The notes beneath the pieces are model-generated. The model saw nothing but the letters and a program-made list of their open reading frames with translations, was not told the DNA's origin and ran no database searches. 64,000 nt of DNA from Prauserella marina (lineage in GTDB: Bacteria > Actinomycetota > Actinomycetes > Mycobacteriales > Pseudonocardiaceae): the NCBI RefSeq assembly GCF_002240355.1, contig NZ_CP016353.1, positions 2,840,501 to 2,904,500 on the forward strand, written 5' to 3'. Below, piece after piece: positions 25,709 through 34,007 of this stretch. Position 1 is the first letter of the stretch; each line of letters opens with the position of its first letter. The translations under genes were made by a program, and so were the position numbers.

Positions 25709-26542
25709 TCAGGCTCGGCGCGCGGCCCACGCGGTGCGTTCGGTGCGCACCGCGAGATCGTCGCGGCGCAGGATTCCGCGTGGGCTTTCCGGATCGAGCA
25801 ACTGATCCAGCGCGGCGAGATCCTCGGCCGGGAGCACGTCGGCCACGGCGGCGCGCATGCGTCGCAGGCCGCTGAGCGCGTAGCGGCCGACGGCGGGGGA
25901 GCGGGAGTGTCCGATGTCGACGGTGATCGTCCGCTGGCCCTCGACGGCGAATCCGGCCGCGGTCAGTGCGCTTCCCCAGTCGGCCCCTCGGTGCGGAAGG
26001 TGCCCGGCGTGGCGCCGGTCGCTCGCGGCGTGACAGCGCTCCTCAAGGCCAGGACGGTTCTCGGGTGCGTCAGCCGGAAGGAACCGGGGGAATCCGGCGA
26101 GTTCGACGACGGCGAACAGCCCGCCAGGGGCGAGCAGGTCGTGCACTCGGCGCAGGGCACGGCCGGGATCGATCAGGTGATGCAGTGACGCCGATGCCCA
26201 CACCAGGCCGGGCTCGCCGAGTTCCGGCCAGGTCGAGTCGAGGTCGGCGCGGACGGTTCGCACTCGCTCGGCCAACCCGTACTCGGCTGCCTTGTCCCGC
26301 AGTCGCCGCAAATGCTCGTCCGAGGAGTCGACGGCGGTGACGTGTGCCCCCGGGAAGCGGGAGAGCAGGGCGAACGTCCCGGCGCCGGTGCCGCAGCCCA
26401 GGTCGACGATCCGGCGAGGGCTCGCGTCGAGCGGCAGCCAGGCGGTGATGGACGCGGTGTGCTCGGCGAGGACTTCCGCGTCGAGATCGAGGATTTCGGC
26501 TTGGTCGGCCACATCGTGGTCGTGGTGCGCGCTGGACGTCAT
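25709..26542 (-). CDS. Class I SAM-dependent methyltransferase
   Basis: A 277-aa methyltransferase. The SAM-binding loop is VDLGCGTGAGTFALL, with the acidic end of strand 2 in VTAVDSSDEHL and later motifs ADLDSTWPELG and VWASASLHHLIDPGRAL. The C-terminal 100 residues form a variable substrate cap. The target is unknown. It is alone on the minus strand: the TetR gene converges from the left, and the XRE regulator gene ends 90 bp to the right. The N terminus starts with a His-rich stretch (SAHHDHD), ordinary for this family. Confidence 0.88.
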   Translation of the reverse strand: MTSSAHHDHDVADQAEILDLDAEVLAEHTASITAWLPLDASPRRIVDLGCGTGAGTFALLSRFPGAHVTAVDSSDEHLRRLRDKAAEYGLAERVRTVRADLDSTWPELGEPGLVWASASLHHLIDPGRALRRVHDLLAPGGLFAVVELAGFPRFLPADAPENRPGLEERCHAASDRRHAGHLPHRGADWGSALTAAGFAVEGQRTITVDIGHSRSPAVGRYALSGLRRMRAAVADVLPAEDLAALDQLLDPESPRGILRRDDLAVRTERTAWAARRA

Positions 26543-26632
26543 GCCGCAACGGTAGGGCGGCCATGCCTCAACTGCACGGGACCTTGCTCGAAACGCAAGA
26601 AGGTCGGTTGTCGTAAAGCCGGTGACGCAAGT

Positions 26633-27220
26633 TCATGACCGGCCGGGGGGCTTGTCCTCGCCCTGGTGTCCTCGGCGGGCTTCGCGATCGAAGATGCCGA
26701 GGATCTCGCACGGTCCGCCCGCCGCGCCGATCGCGTGGGGGAGCATGGTCGGGAACTCGGCGGCTTGGTTGGTCTCCACGCGGATGCGGCGGTGCCCCAG
26801 CATGAGGATGGCGGTGCCGGAAAGGACGACAAGCCACTCGCGGCCGGGGTGTGCGCGCATGGCGGCCGGGTTGTCCGGCGGCGGGTCGGTCATGCGCCTG
26901 CGCATGACCGTCATTCCCGGCTCGGCTTTGAGTGCCCAGCGCAGCACGCCGTGGGCGCCGTCGATCATCGGGTTGGCGATCACGTCGTCGGTGTCGGTCT
27001 CGACGAGCTGATCGAGCGAGGTGTCCAGCGCCCTGGCGAGGGTGACGAGCTGATCCAGCGCGAGGCGGCGCTGACCGTTCTCGATCCGGCTCAGCGACGA
27101 AGGGCTCAGCCGGGCCCGGGTGGCCAGTTCCTCCAGTGACCAGCCTTGCGCCACCCGCAGAGCGCGGATCCGTTTGCGTACCAGGCTGTCCAAATCGGCA
27201 TCTTCTTGCGTCATACGCAT
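26633..27220 (-). CDS. XRE-family regulator with cupin sensor domain
   Basis: A 195-aa regulator. The XRE helix-turn-helix covers residues about 10-70 (LRVAQGWSLEELATRARLSP then SSLSRIENGQRRLALDQLVT). A C-terminal cupin (residues about 110-185) has HPGREWLVVLSGTAILMLGH and FPTMLPHAIG. Proteins of this layout usually control a neighbouring enzyme gene in response to a small ligand. It is divergent from the TrxR-like flavoenzyme gene with 74 bp between them, and that gene is its likely target. A second in-frame ATG at 27214 is equally possible; the much longer upstream reading is low-complexity Arg-rich sequence and was rejected. Confidence 0.85.
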   Translation of the reverse strand: MRMTQEDADLDSLVRKRIRALRVAQGWSLEELATRARLSPSSLSRIENGQRRLALDQLVTLARALDTSLDQLVETDTDDVIANPMIDGAHGVLRWALKAEPGMTVMRRRMTDPPPDNPAAMRAHPGREWLVVLSGTAILMLGHRRIRVETNQAAEFPTMLPHAIGAAGGPCEILGIFDREARRGHQGEDKPPGRS

Positions 27221-27294
27221 GATCCTATGCCACATCGGCAAAGAGTGCTTACCGTCGTGACACAGCCCCACGCACGTCAAGAAGGAGGACCGCC

Positions 27295-28290
27295 ATGCCG
27301 GAGACCAGGACTGACCTACTACCGGAGGACACCGTCGACGCCGTGGTGATCGGTGGTGGCGCCGCCGGCTTGAACGGCGCGCTGATGCTCGCCCGCTCAC
27401 GCCGCTCGGTCGTCGTGATCGACGGCGGAACGCCCCGCAACGCGCCCGCGGAGGGGGTGCACGGACTGCTCGGCCTCGACGGCACACCGCCGGCCGAGCT
27501 GCTGCGCACGGGCAGGGAGGAGGTGCGCCGCTACGGCGGGAAGGTCGTGACCGGCGAGGTGATCGCCGCGGCCCCGGCCCCGCCGTCGGACGACGGCGAC
27601 CCGCGCTTCGTCGTCACGCTCGCCGACGGCCGCGCCGTGACGGCACGCCGGGTACTGGTGGCCACCGGAGTGCGCGACGTGCTTCCCGGCATCCCCGGCC
27701 TGGCCCGGCACTGGGGACGAGGTGTGGTCCATTGCCCTTACTGCCACGGATGGGAGGTCAGGGACGAACCCATCGGCATCCTGGCCACCGGCCCTGCTTC
27801 GATCCACCAGGCACTGTTGTTCCGGCAACTGACCGACGACCTCGTGTACTTCACGCGCGGCACCGAACCGGACTCCGGTACCCGCGCCCGGTTCGCCGCT
27901 CGCGGCATCCGCGTCGTCGACACCCCGGTCGCCGAAATCCAGTTCGACGGCGACGGCATCACGGGTGTGCTGCTGACCGGAGGGCAGGTCGTGCCGCGCC
28001 GGGTTCTCGCCGTCGCCACCACCGCGCTGGCTCGCGCGGACGGGCTCGACGGCCTGCGGCTGCCGATGGAGGACCTGCCGGAAGGGATGGGGCGCCGCTT
28101 CGTCACCGGCATGGCTGGCACCACCGGCGTGCCGGGGGTGTGGGTGGCGGGCAACGCCACCGACCTGACCGCGCAGGTCGGCGCTTCGGCCTCGGCGGGA
28201 GCCCTCGCCGGAGCCCATCTCAACGCCCACCTCGCCGCCGCGGAGGCCGACGCGGCACTGACCACCGAGGCCAGCGTCAGCCACGCCTGA
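27295..28290 (+). CDS. Thioredoxin-reductase-like FAD dithiol oxidoreductase
   Basis: A 331-aa TrxR-like flavoprotein. The FAD loop is VVIGGGAAGLNGALML, and the redox pair is in VVHCPYCHGWEVR. The C-terminal FAD motif is GVWVAGNATDLTAQV. The second nucleotide-binding loop is degraded (IGILATGPASIHQALL instead of GGGxSAxE), a feature shared with GliT/HlmI-type dithiol oxidases that use oxygen rather than NADPH. True NADPH-thioredoxin reductase is therefore less likely. Substrate unknown; no disulfide natural-product genes are visible nearby. AGGAGG precedes the ATG. Divergent XRE-cupin regulator. Confidence 0.85.
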   Translation: MPETRTDLLPEDTVDAVVIGGGAAGLNGALMLARSRRSVVVIDGGTPRNAPAEGVHGLLGLDGTPPAELLRTGREEVRRYGGKVVTGEVIAAAPAPPSDDGDPRFVVTLADGRAVTARRVLVATGVRDVLPGIPGLARHWGRGVVHCPYCHGWEVRDEPIGILATGPASIHQALLFRQLTDDLVYFTRGTEPDSGTRARFAARGIRVVDTPVAEIQFDGDGITGVLLTGGQVVPRRVLAVATTALARADGLDGLRLPMEDLPEGMGRRFVTGMAGTTGVPGVWVAGNATDLTAQVGASASAGALAGAHLNAHLAAAEADAALTTEASVSHA

Positions 28291-28329
28291 ACGCCCCGGC
28301 ACACCGAGATGTGGGAGGGAGTCGCCATC

Positions 28330-28419
28330 ATGACCGTGCTCTTCGGCTACGTCCTCGCCCTCGGTCCTGGAAACCGGGAGCCCGAGCCGGGAGCAGGGGT
28401 CAAGTACCGGGAAAGCTGA
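28330..28419 (+). CDS. Possible 29-aa small protein or gene remnant
   Basis: ATG at 28330 follows GGAGGG about 10 bases upstream and opens a 29-codon frame that begins like a membrane helix (MTVLFGYVLALGPGN) and then turns hydrophilic. It overlaps the end of the convergent Lrp gene by 20 bases. It could be the stump of a deleted gene or a chance frame. No homology recognised. Confidence 0.25.
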   Translation: MTVLFGYVLALGPGNREPEPGAGVKYRES

Positions 28420-29431
28420 CCCGGTTGGGGTCCAGCACCCGCACGACCCTGCCCGTCGAGTCGAGCTGGCGCCACATCTGCTTCATCGTGTGCAGGCAGA
28501 CCGAGCGGTCGACGACCGTGAGTCCGGGGTGAAGCTCGCCGACGACGCGCTCGAATTCGGTAAGGCCCTCCAAGGTGCGCAGCCACACCATCAGCAGCAG
28601 GTTGGCCGGGCCCGACAGCGTGCAGCTGAGCCGGACCTCGGCCCGGTTGCCCATCGCTCGCGCGACCATGTCGAGCGAACCCGGCGGCACGTGCGCCCAC
28701 AGCACGCCGGTGATCGGCCAGCCGGAGACCGACTGCGCCATGTCGCAGCGCATCCTCAGATGACGCGTGTCCAGCAGCCGGTTCACCCTGCGCCGCGCGG
28801 TCGCCTGGCTGATCCCGGTCCGGCCCGCGAGTTCGGCGAACGACATCCTCCCGTCGATGTGCAGAAGCCGGTACAGCGCTCGATCGGTCTCGTCGACGCT
28901 GAATCCCCGGGATTCGCCTGCCGGGGGTGACAAGCGTCCCCTGCGCACGGGATCGAGACTGTCCAGCCGCCAGCGGCTGGGCTCGGTGTAGCCCACGGTG
29001 CGAATTTCGGCGTGATACGAGGTCACCCCTGGTAGCTGATCGAGTACGTCGCGGAGAAACGCCGACACCGCCGCCGGGTTGCGCAGCGCGATCACCAGCA
29101 ACAGCGGACTCGGCCCTGTCACGTGGTGCAGATACGGCGCGGAGGCTTCCTCGATCAGGGTCGCGGCGACCGAGTCGAGCCAGCCCGGCGCGACCGAAAC
29201 CTTGATGTAGGCCATGCAGAACTCGTGGTGACGGGCCGGGCCGATCGTGCAGGTGACCCAGGCGAGGCCGGTCTGGGTCAGTCGCTGCCACCTGCGTGCG
29301 GCCGTTGCCGGGTCAAGGTCGAGGGCACGCCCGAGCACGGCCCATGACCCGCGCGGCGTGACCTGTAGCGCGTTGATGAGTTCGAGATCGACTTCGTCGA
29401 TGACGGAATCAGGCGGAGAAGCGCTCACCAT
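28400..29431 (-). CDS. Tandem Lrp/AsnC-family regulator
   Basis: A 343-aa protein made of two Lrp/AsnC units in series. Unit one (about 1-165) has a helix-turn-helix (LINALQVTPRGSWAVLGRAL) and an effector domain. Unit two (about 180-335) repeats this with a better helix-turn-helix (LLHIDGRMSFAELAGRTGIS then QATARRRVNRLLDT) and a second effector domain. Normal Lrp proteins have one unit of about 150 aa. It is divergent from the PLP decarboxylase operon with 117 bp between, so it most likely controls that operon in response to an amino acid. I chose ATG 29431; reading further upstream enters the promoter. Confidence 0.87.
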   Translation of the reverse strand: MVSASPPDSVIDEVDLELINALQVTPRGSWAVLGRALDLDPATAARRWQRLTQTGLAWVTCTIGPARHHEFCMAYIKVSVAPGWLDSVAATLIEEASAPYLHHVTGPSPLLLVIALRNPAAVSAFLRDVLDQLPGVTSYHAEIRTVGYTEPSRWRLDSLDPVRRGRLSPPAGESRGFSVDETDRALYRLLHIDGRMSFAELAGRTGISQATARRRVNRLLDTRHLRMRCDMAQSVSGWPITGVLWAHVPPGSLDMVARAMGNRAEVRLSCTLSGPANLLLMVWLRTLEGLTEFERVVGELHPGLTVVDRSVCLHTMKQMWRQLDSTGRVVRVLDPNRVSFPGT

Positions 29432-29548
29432 ATCGGCATTGTGCACGTTTAAGTCCCCATACTGCTCCAATGGTGACGGATCTCTGCAATTCGGCCACTG
29501 CTCCATGTGAGGGGTTGATCCTTGCTCAGATCGAAAGAAGGGGGCGAT

Positions 29549-30868
29549 ATGGGACCGGATACACACCCGCGTGCCGACCGGGTGGAGCAGGCCGTCCGGG
29601 CCGCGGTCGAGGCGGGCCTGGTCGGGTACGAGCACCCGGTGGCGGGATTCGTCGACGCCGACGGAGTGCGCTCGACGATCCGCGATCTGCGGGCCGCGTT
29701 CGAGGGAACCGAGGTACTGCACGCCTTCGCGGCGAAGGCGAGCCCGCTGGTTCCGGTGCTCCGGTTGCTCGCGGAGGAAGGGCTGGGCTGCGAGGTGGCG
29801 AGCGCTGGCGAACTCGCCCAGGCGCTCGCCGCGGGCTTCCGGCCCGAGCGGATCGTGCTCGACTCCCCGGCCAAAACCCAGGCCGAACTGCGGGAAGCAC
29901 TCGAACTCGGCGTCGCCGTCAACGCGGACAACCTCGACGAACTCAAGCGGCTCGACGCGCTGGTCACCCCGGACACGCGTGCCGTACTCGGGGCCCGGGT
30001 CAACCCACAGGTCGGTGCGGGGTCGATCGACGCCATGAGTACCGCCTCGCCTCACTCGAAGTTCGGGATTCCACTGGGCGACGCGGGCTCCCGCGACGAA
30101 CTGCTCGCGGCGTTCGCCACGCGGCCGTGGCTGAGCCGGCTGCACGTCCACGTCGGATCGCAGGGCTGCCCGCTCGAACTGATCGCCGACGGCATCCACG
30201 CGGTGTACCGGCTCGCCGAGGAGATCAACGCCAACGCGGGCAGGCGACAGGTCACGAGCATCGACATCGGCGGTGGCTTGCCGGTCAACTTCGCCGACGA
30301 CACGGTGAGCCCGTCCTTCGCCGAGTACGTCGCGGTGCTGAGGCAGCGGGTTCCCGGGCTCTTCGAAGGCCGGTACTCGCTGCTGACCGAGTTCGGCAGG
30401 TCGTTGCTGGCCAAGAACGGTTTCATCATCGCCCGCGTGGAGTACGTCAAGGACGTCGGTGGACGGCGGATCGCGGTGACCCACGCCGGAGCGCAGATCG
30501 CGACCCGCACGGTGTTCATGCCGGGGGCGTGGCCGTTGCGCGTCGAGGCGTTCGACGCCGAGGGGCGGCGCAAGCGGGATCGCCCGCTCAGCCAGGACGT
30601 GGCCGGACCGTGCTGCTTCGCGGGCGATCTGGTGGCATCCGAACGGGAGCTTCCCGAATTGGCCGAGGGGGATCTGGTCGTGCTGCGCGACACCGGCGCT
30701 TACTACTTCTCCTCACCGTTTTCGTACAACAGCCTGCCCCGGCCTGCCGTGCACGGTTTCCGCGCCACCGAAGGGGACCTGGTGTTCGCGCCGGTCCGCA
30801 CCGGCCAGACGGTCGCCGAAATCGTCGCGGAATCCGGCGCGGAGCACCGGGACGCGTTACTCGCCTGA
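29549..30868 (+). CDS. Fold-type III PLP decarboxylase (LysA-like, variant active site)
   Basis: A 439-aa member of the diaminopimelate/ornithine decarboxylase family. The PLP Lys is in LHAFAAKASPLVPVL, and the barrel motifs LHVHVGSQGCPLELI and SIDIGGGLPVNF are typical. Two substrate motifs differ from LysA: EPGR is here TEFGRSLL, and CESGD is here CFAGD (keeping Cys and Asp). The substrate is thus probably not meso-diaminopimelate. This fold acts on a D-configured centre in LysA, which suits the D-aminoacylase gene downstream. The ATG at 29549 follows GAAGGGGG; an ATG at 29522 is possible. First gene of a three-gene operon facing the Lrp-like regulator. Confidence 0.85.
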   Translation: MGPDTHPRADRVEQAVRAAVEAGLVGYEHPVAGFVDADGVRSTIRDLRAAFEGTEVLHAFAAKASPLVPVLRLLAEEGLGCEVASAGELAQALAAGFRPERIVLDSPAKTQAELREALELGVAVNADNLDELKRLDALVTPDTRAVLGARVNPQVGAGSIDAMSTASPHSKFGIPLGDAGSRDELLAAFATRPWLSRLHVHVGSQGCPLELIADGIHAVYRLAEEINANAGRRQVTSIDIGGGLPVNFADDTVSPSFAEYVAVLRQRVPGLFEGRYSLLTEFGRSLLAKNGFIIARVEYVKDVGGRRIAVTHAGAQIATRTVFMPGAWPLRVEAFDAEGRRKRDRPLSQDVAGPCCFAGDLVASERELPELAEGDLVVLRDTGAYYFSSPFSYNSLPRPAVHGFRATEGDLVFAPVRTGQTVAEIVAESGAEHRDALLA

Positions 30869-30892
30869 TCACGCACCACAAAGGACACGAGC

Positions 30893-32341
30893 ATGAGTAA
30901 TCCCAGCAGCACACCGCCTGACGACGGCACGGACGCTCCGGCACCCGTCGAACAGGGACGGCAATCGCCGCTCAAACGCGGACTGATCTCCGGCACCGGG
31001 CTGGCCGGAATCCTGATCTCGCTGGTGGCGGGAATCCTGACCCAGCCGCCGACGCTGTGGGGTTTGCTGCCCATCGCGCTGTTCGCCGTGCTCGCGCTCA
31101 TCGGCATGGACATCCTCATCGCGACCGCGGTGGCCGTGCTGAGTGGTCTGCTGCTGCTGATGCCGAGCCCGGCAGCGATCGGCGACCTGTTCGGCGCCTC
31201 GCTCAGCGAGACGATCACGATGATCGGTCTGATCATCATGCTCGGGGCGGGCGTCGGTGAGCTGCTCAGAGTCACCGGCGCGGCCGACTCGATCGTGCGG
31301 GCCGTGCTTCGCGTGGTCGGGCACACCAGTCGTACCAGGGCGATTCTCGGCGTGATGCTGGCCTGTCTCCTGCTGGTCGCGGCACTGGGAACGCTGGCGG
31401 GCGCGCTGGCCATCGCGGCCCCGCTGTTGCTGCCCGTGGTCGCGCGGCTCGGCTTCACGCGGTCCGCCTCGGCCGCGATGATGTTCATCGGCGGGTCAGC
31501 GGGTCTCGCGCTCGCGCCGTTCGCCGGTTCCAACGTCGCGATCATGACCGCGGCCGAAGTCGGCTATCTGCAATACGTGCTCTACGGCGCGGGCCCGCTG
31601 GCGATCCTCTCGATCGTCGCGGGCATGATCATCGTGCCCTGGGTGCAGCGAAGGACGGTCGACACCGGCGACGAGTACGACGCGCTCGAAGTCGCGGAGC
31701 CGCCGCCGGTGATGGACGGCATTCGCCGTGGCCCGGCGACGATCGCCTTCACGGTCACGCTGCTGGCCTGTGTCGGCTACGCGATCGTGACCGGCGCGGG
31801 GACCACGTTCCCGCTCGTCGCGCTTCCGGTGATCGCCATCGTCACCGGTCTCGCCGGCGGGCTGCCCGCCATCAAGGTCGCCGAGCACCTGATCCGGGGC
31901 GCCGCCAGCCAGGTCAAGATGTTCATGCTGTTCTGGTTGCTCGCGGTCTTCTTCCTTGCCGTCGACGAGCTCAAGCCGTTCGACGTGGTGCTGGACATGT
32001 TCGGCACCGAACTGGGCGCACTCCCGCCGCTGGTGTTCGTGGCGGTGATCGCGATGCTCGGCTGGGTCGGTGTACCGGGGGCGACCGCTGCCCAGGTCGT
32101 GTTGCTGGACAACGTCTTCGGCAGTCTCGCGGCCAGTATCGGCGTCGGTGCCAACGCATGGGTCATCGTGCTGCTGTTCGCCTCCAAGATCGACACCTAC
32201 GGGCCGTTCCCCAACGCGAACATGGTGGGCGCGATGGGGCTCGCCCGCTCGGCCAACCTGCGAAACCTGCTCGTCGTCGGCTGGCTGGTGATCATTCCGG
32301 CCACCCTGATGTACGCCGCCATTCTCTTCTTCGAGCTGTGA
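30893..32341 (+). CDS. Ion-transporter superfamily permease
   Basis: A 482-aa membrane protein with about 12 helices and a soluble N terminus of 35 residues. Paired half-repeats are visible: LGAGVGELLRVTGAADS with GTLAGALAIAAPLLLPVV and SAGLALAPFAGSNVA in the first half, and LGWVGVPGATAAQVVLLDNV in the second. These resemble the ion-transporter group that includes GntP, DcuC and NhaC-like carriers. It is placed between a decarboxylase and an N-acyl-D-amino-acid deacylase gene and probably imports an acylated amino acid or exchanges substrate for product. Substrate is inferred only. Confidence 0.75.
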   Translation: MSNPSSTPPDDGTDAPAPVEQGRQSPLKRGLISGTGLAGILISLVAGILTQPPTLWGLLPIALFAVLALIGMDILIATAVAVLSGLLLLMPSPAAIGDLFGASLSETITMIGLIIMLGAGVGELLRVTGAADSIVRAVLRVVGHTSRTRAILGVMLACLLLVAALGTLAGALAIAAPLLLPVVARLGFTRSASAAMMFIGGSAGLALAPFAGSNVAIMTAAEVGYLQYVLYGAGPLAILSIVAGMIIVPWVQRRTVDTGDEYDALEVAEPPPVMDGIRRGPATIAFTVTLLACVGYAIVTGAGTTFPLVALPVIAIVTGLAGGLPAIKVAEHLIRGAASQVKMFMLFWLLAVFFLAVDELKPFDVVLDMFGTELGALPPLVFVAVIAMLGWVGVPGATAAQVVLLDNVFGSLAASIGVGANAWVIVLLFASKIDTYGPFPNANMVGAMGLARSANLRNLLVVGWLVIIPATLMYAAILFFEL

Positions 32342-32352
32342 GGAACTTGATC

Positions 32353-33918
32353 GTGACCGAACACGAGATCGTCATTCGTGGTGGCGAGATCATCGACGGC
32401 AGCGGTGCCCCGAGGCGAAGCGCCGACATCGGGATCACCGGTGATCGCATCACCGGGATCGGGAAGGGCCTTCGAGGGGCCGAGACGGTGGACGCCGGTG
32501 GCCTCGTGGTCGCGCCGGGGTTCATCGACCTGCACTCGCACGCGGACTTCACGCTGGAAGGCTCGCCGCACGCGACGACCCAGCTCCATCAGGGCGTGAC
32601 GACGTTGCTGACCGGAAACTGCGGATTCTCGCCGTTTCCCGTCGTCGGCGGTCTTCCGCCCCGCCTTCCCGTGCACGGTCACGAGCTGAGCTGGACCTGG
32701 AAGGACGCGGCGGGCTTCGGCAAGGCGCTGGAGCGCGCCCGGCCCGCGGTCAACGTCGGCCTGCAAATCGGGCACGGCGCGGTGCGCCATGCCGTGCTCG
32801 GCGGCGAGGACCGGCCGCCGAGCACGGACGAACTGGACCACATGCGACAGTTGGTCGCCGACGCCGCGCGTGGGGGGGCACTCGGGCTTTCCTCCGGACT
32901 GATCTACGCGCCGGGACTGTTCGGTGGCATGGACGAGATCGCGGAGCTGGCCCGCGTCGCGGCACGGCACGGGATGCTCTACTCGACGCACATGCGCGAC
33001 GAGACCGACCGGCTCGTGGAGGCGGTCACCGAGGCGATCCAGACCGCGGAGCGAGCAGGGGTCCGGCTGGAGATCTCGCACCTCAAGTGCATGGGCAGGG
33101 CGAACCATGGTTCGGTGAACGAGGCACTGCGGCTGATCGAAGCCGCAAGGGAACGTGGCGTGGATGTCGGGGCGGACGTGTACCCCTACACCGCGTCGAG
33201 CACCGGACTGATGTCGAGGCTCGCACCGTGGGCCGTCGACGGCGGCGCGGACGCGTTGCTCGCTCGCCTGGCCGACCCGGCGACGCGGGACCGGATCGCG
33301 GCGGACCTGCGGGACAGGTTCGCCGCCGAGCACGACCCTGCCGGGATCGTGCTCGCCGAGTTGTCGCCTGGCCGCTACGCCGACGCCGTCGGCCGTTCGC
33401 TTCAGGACCTCGCGACCGGCTCGGCGGGTGACGCCGCCGATGTCGCGCTCGACGTGCTCGCCGAACACGAGGCGCGGGTCGGCATCGTCAACCACGCGAT
33501 GGCGGAGGCGGATGTGGAGGCCGTGCTCAGGCACCCTGCGGTCGCGGTGGCCAGTGACGGCTGGACGATGGACGCCAGTGGCCAGGGAATGCCGCACCCG
33601 CGCAGTTTCGGCACCTTCAGCAGGGTGCTCGGGCGGTACGTGCGGGAGCGCGGCGTCCTGACCCTCGAAGAGGCGATTCGCAAAATGACCTCGCTGCCCG
33701 CCGAACGGCTCCGGCTCGCCGATCGGGGACTGCTTCGTGACGGTGCCGCCGCCGACATCGTGGTGTTCGATCCGGAGACCGTGCTCGACCGGTCGACCTA
33801 CCTTGATCCGTGGCGGCTTTCCGAAGGGATGCACGCCGTGTTGCTCAACGGCGTCCCGGTACTCAGGGATGGCGCCCCGACGGGCGCGCGCGGTGGGCGG
33901 ATTCTCGGAAGGGCATGA
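32353..33918 (+). CDS. N-acyl-D-amino-acid deacylase (amidohydrolase)
   Basis: A 521-aa amidohydrolase of the D-aminoacylase family. The metal-binding HxH is in PGFIDLHSHADFTLEG. GVTTLLTGNCGFSPFP supplies the Cys ligand common to D-aminoacylases. EISHLKCMG and the late Asp in VASDGWTMDASGQGMPHPRS complete the site. It hydrolyses N-acyl-D-amino acids to acid and D-amino acid. I chose the GTG at 32353, with GAGGA 10 bases upstream; a TTG at 32347 is less well spaced. With the decarboxylase at 29549 this suggests deacylation then decarboxylation of a D-amino acid. Confidence 0.88.
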   Translation: MTEHEIVIRGGEIIDGSGAPRRSADIGITGDRITGIGKGLRGAETVDAGGLVVAPGFIDLHSHADFTLEGSPHATTQLHQGVTTLLTGNCGFSPFPVVGGLPPRLPVHGHELSWTWKDAAGFGKALERARPAVNVGLQIGHGAVRHAVLGGEDRPPSTDELDHMRQLVADAARGGALGLSSGLIYAPGLFGGMDEIAELARVAARHGMLYSTHMRDETDRLVEAVTEAIQTAERAGVRLEISHLKCMGRANHGSVNEALRLIEAARERGVDVGADVYPYTASSTGLMSRLAPWAVDGGADALLARLADPATRDRIAADLRDRFAAEHDPAGIVLAELSPGRYADAVGRSLQDLATGSAGDAADVALDVLAEHEARVGIVNHAMAEADVEAVLRHPAVAVASDGWTMDASGQGMPHPRSFGTFSRVLGRYVRERGVLTLEEAIRKMTSLPAERLRLADRGLLRDGAAADIVVFDPETVLDRSTYLDPWRLSEGMHAVLLNGVPVLRDGAPTGARGGRILGRA

Positions 33919-33957
33919 GGAGCTCCAGTCCGTGAGCCAACGTCGTAAGCCTCGCGG

Positions 33958-34007
33958 CCTGATTTGCACTCTCCCCGGAGACCGCCGGTATCCCGGCGAA
34001 AATCAGG
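33958..34007. terminator. Bidirectional hairpin between convergent genes
   Basis: An inner 6-bp stem (CGCCGG 33983-33988, CCGGCG 33993-33998) lies inside an outer 8-bp repeat (CCTGATTT 33958-33965, AAATCAGG 34000-34007). It fills the gap between the deacylase and the convergent MBL gene and reaches 5 bases into the latter. Confidence 0.55.
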
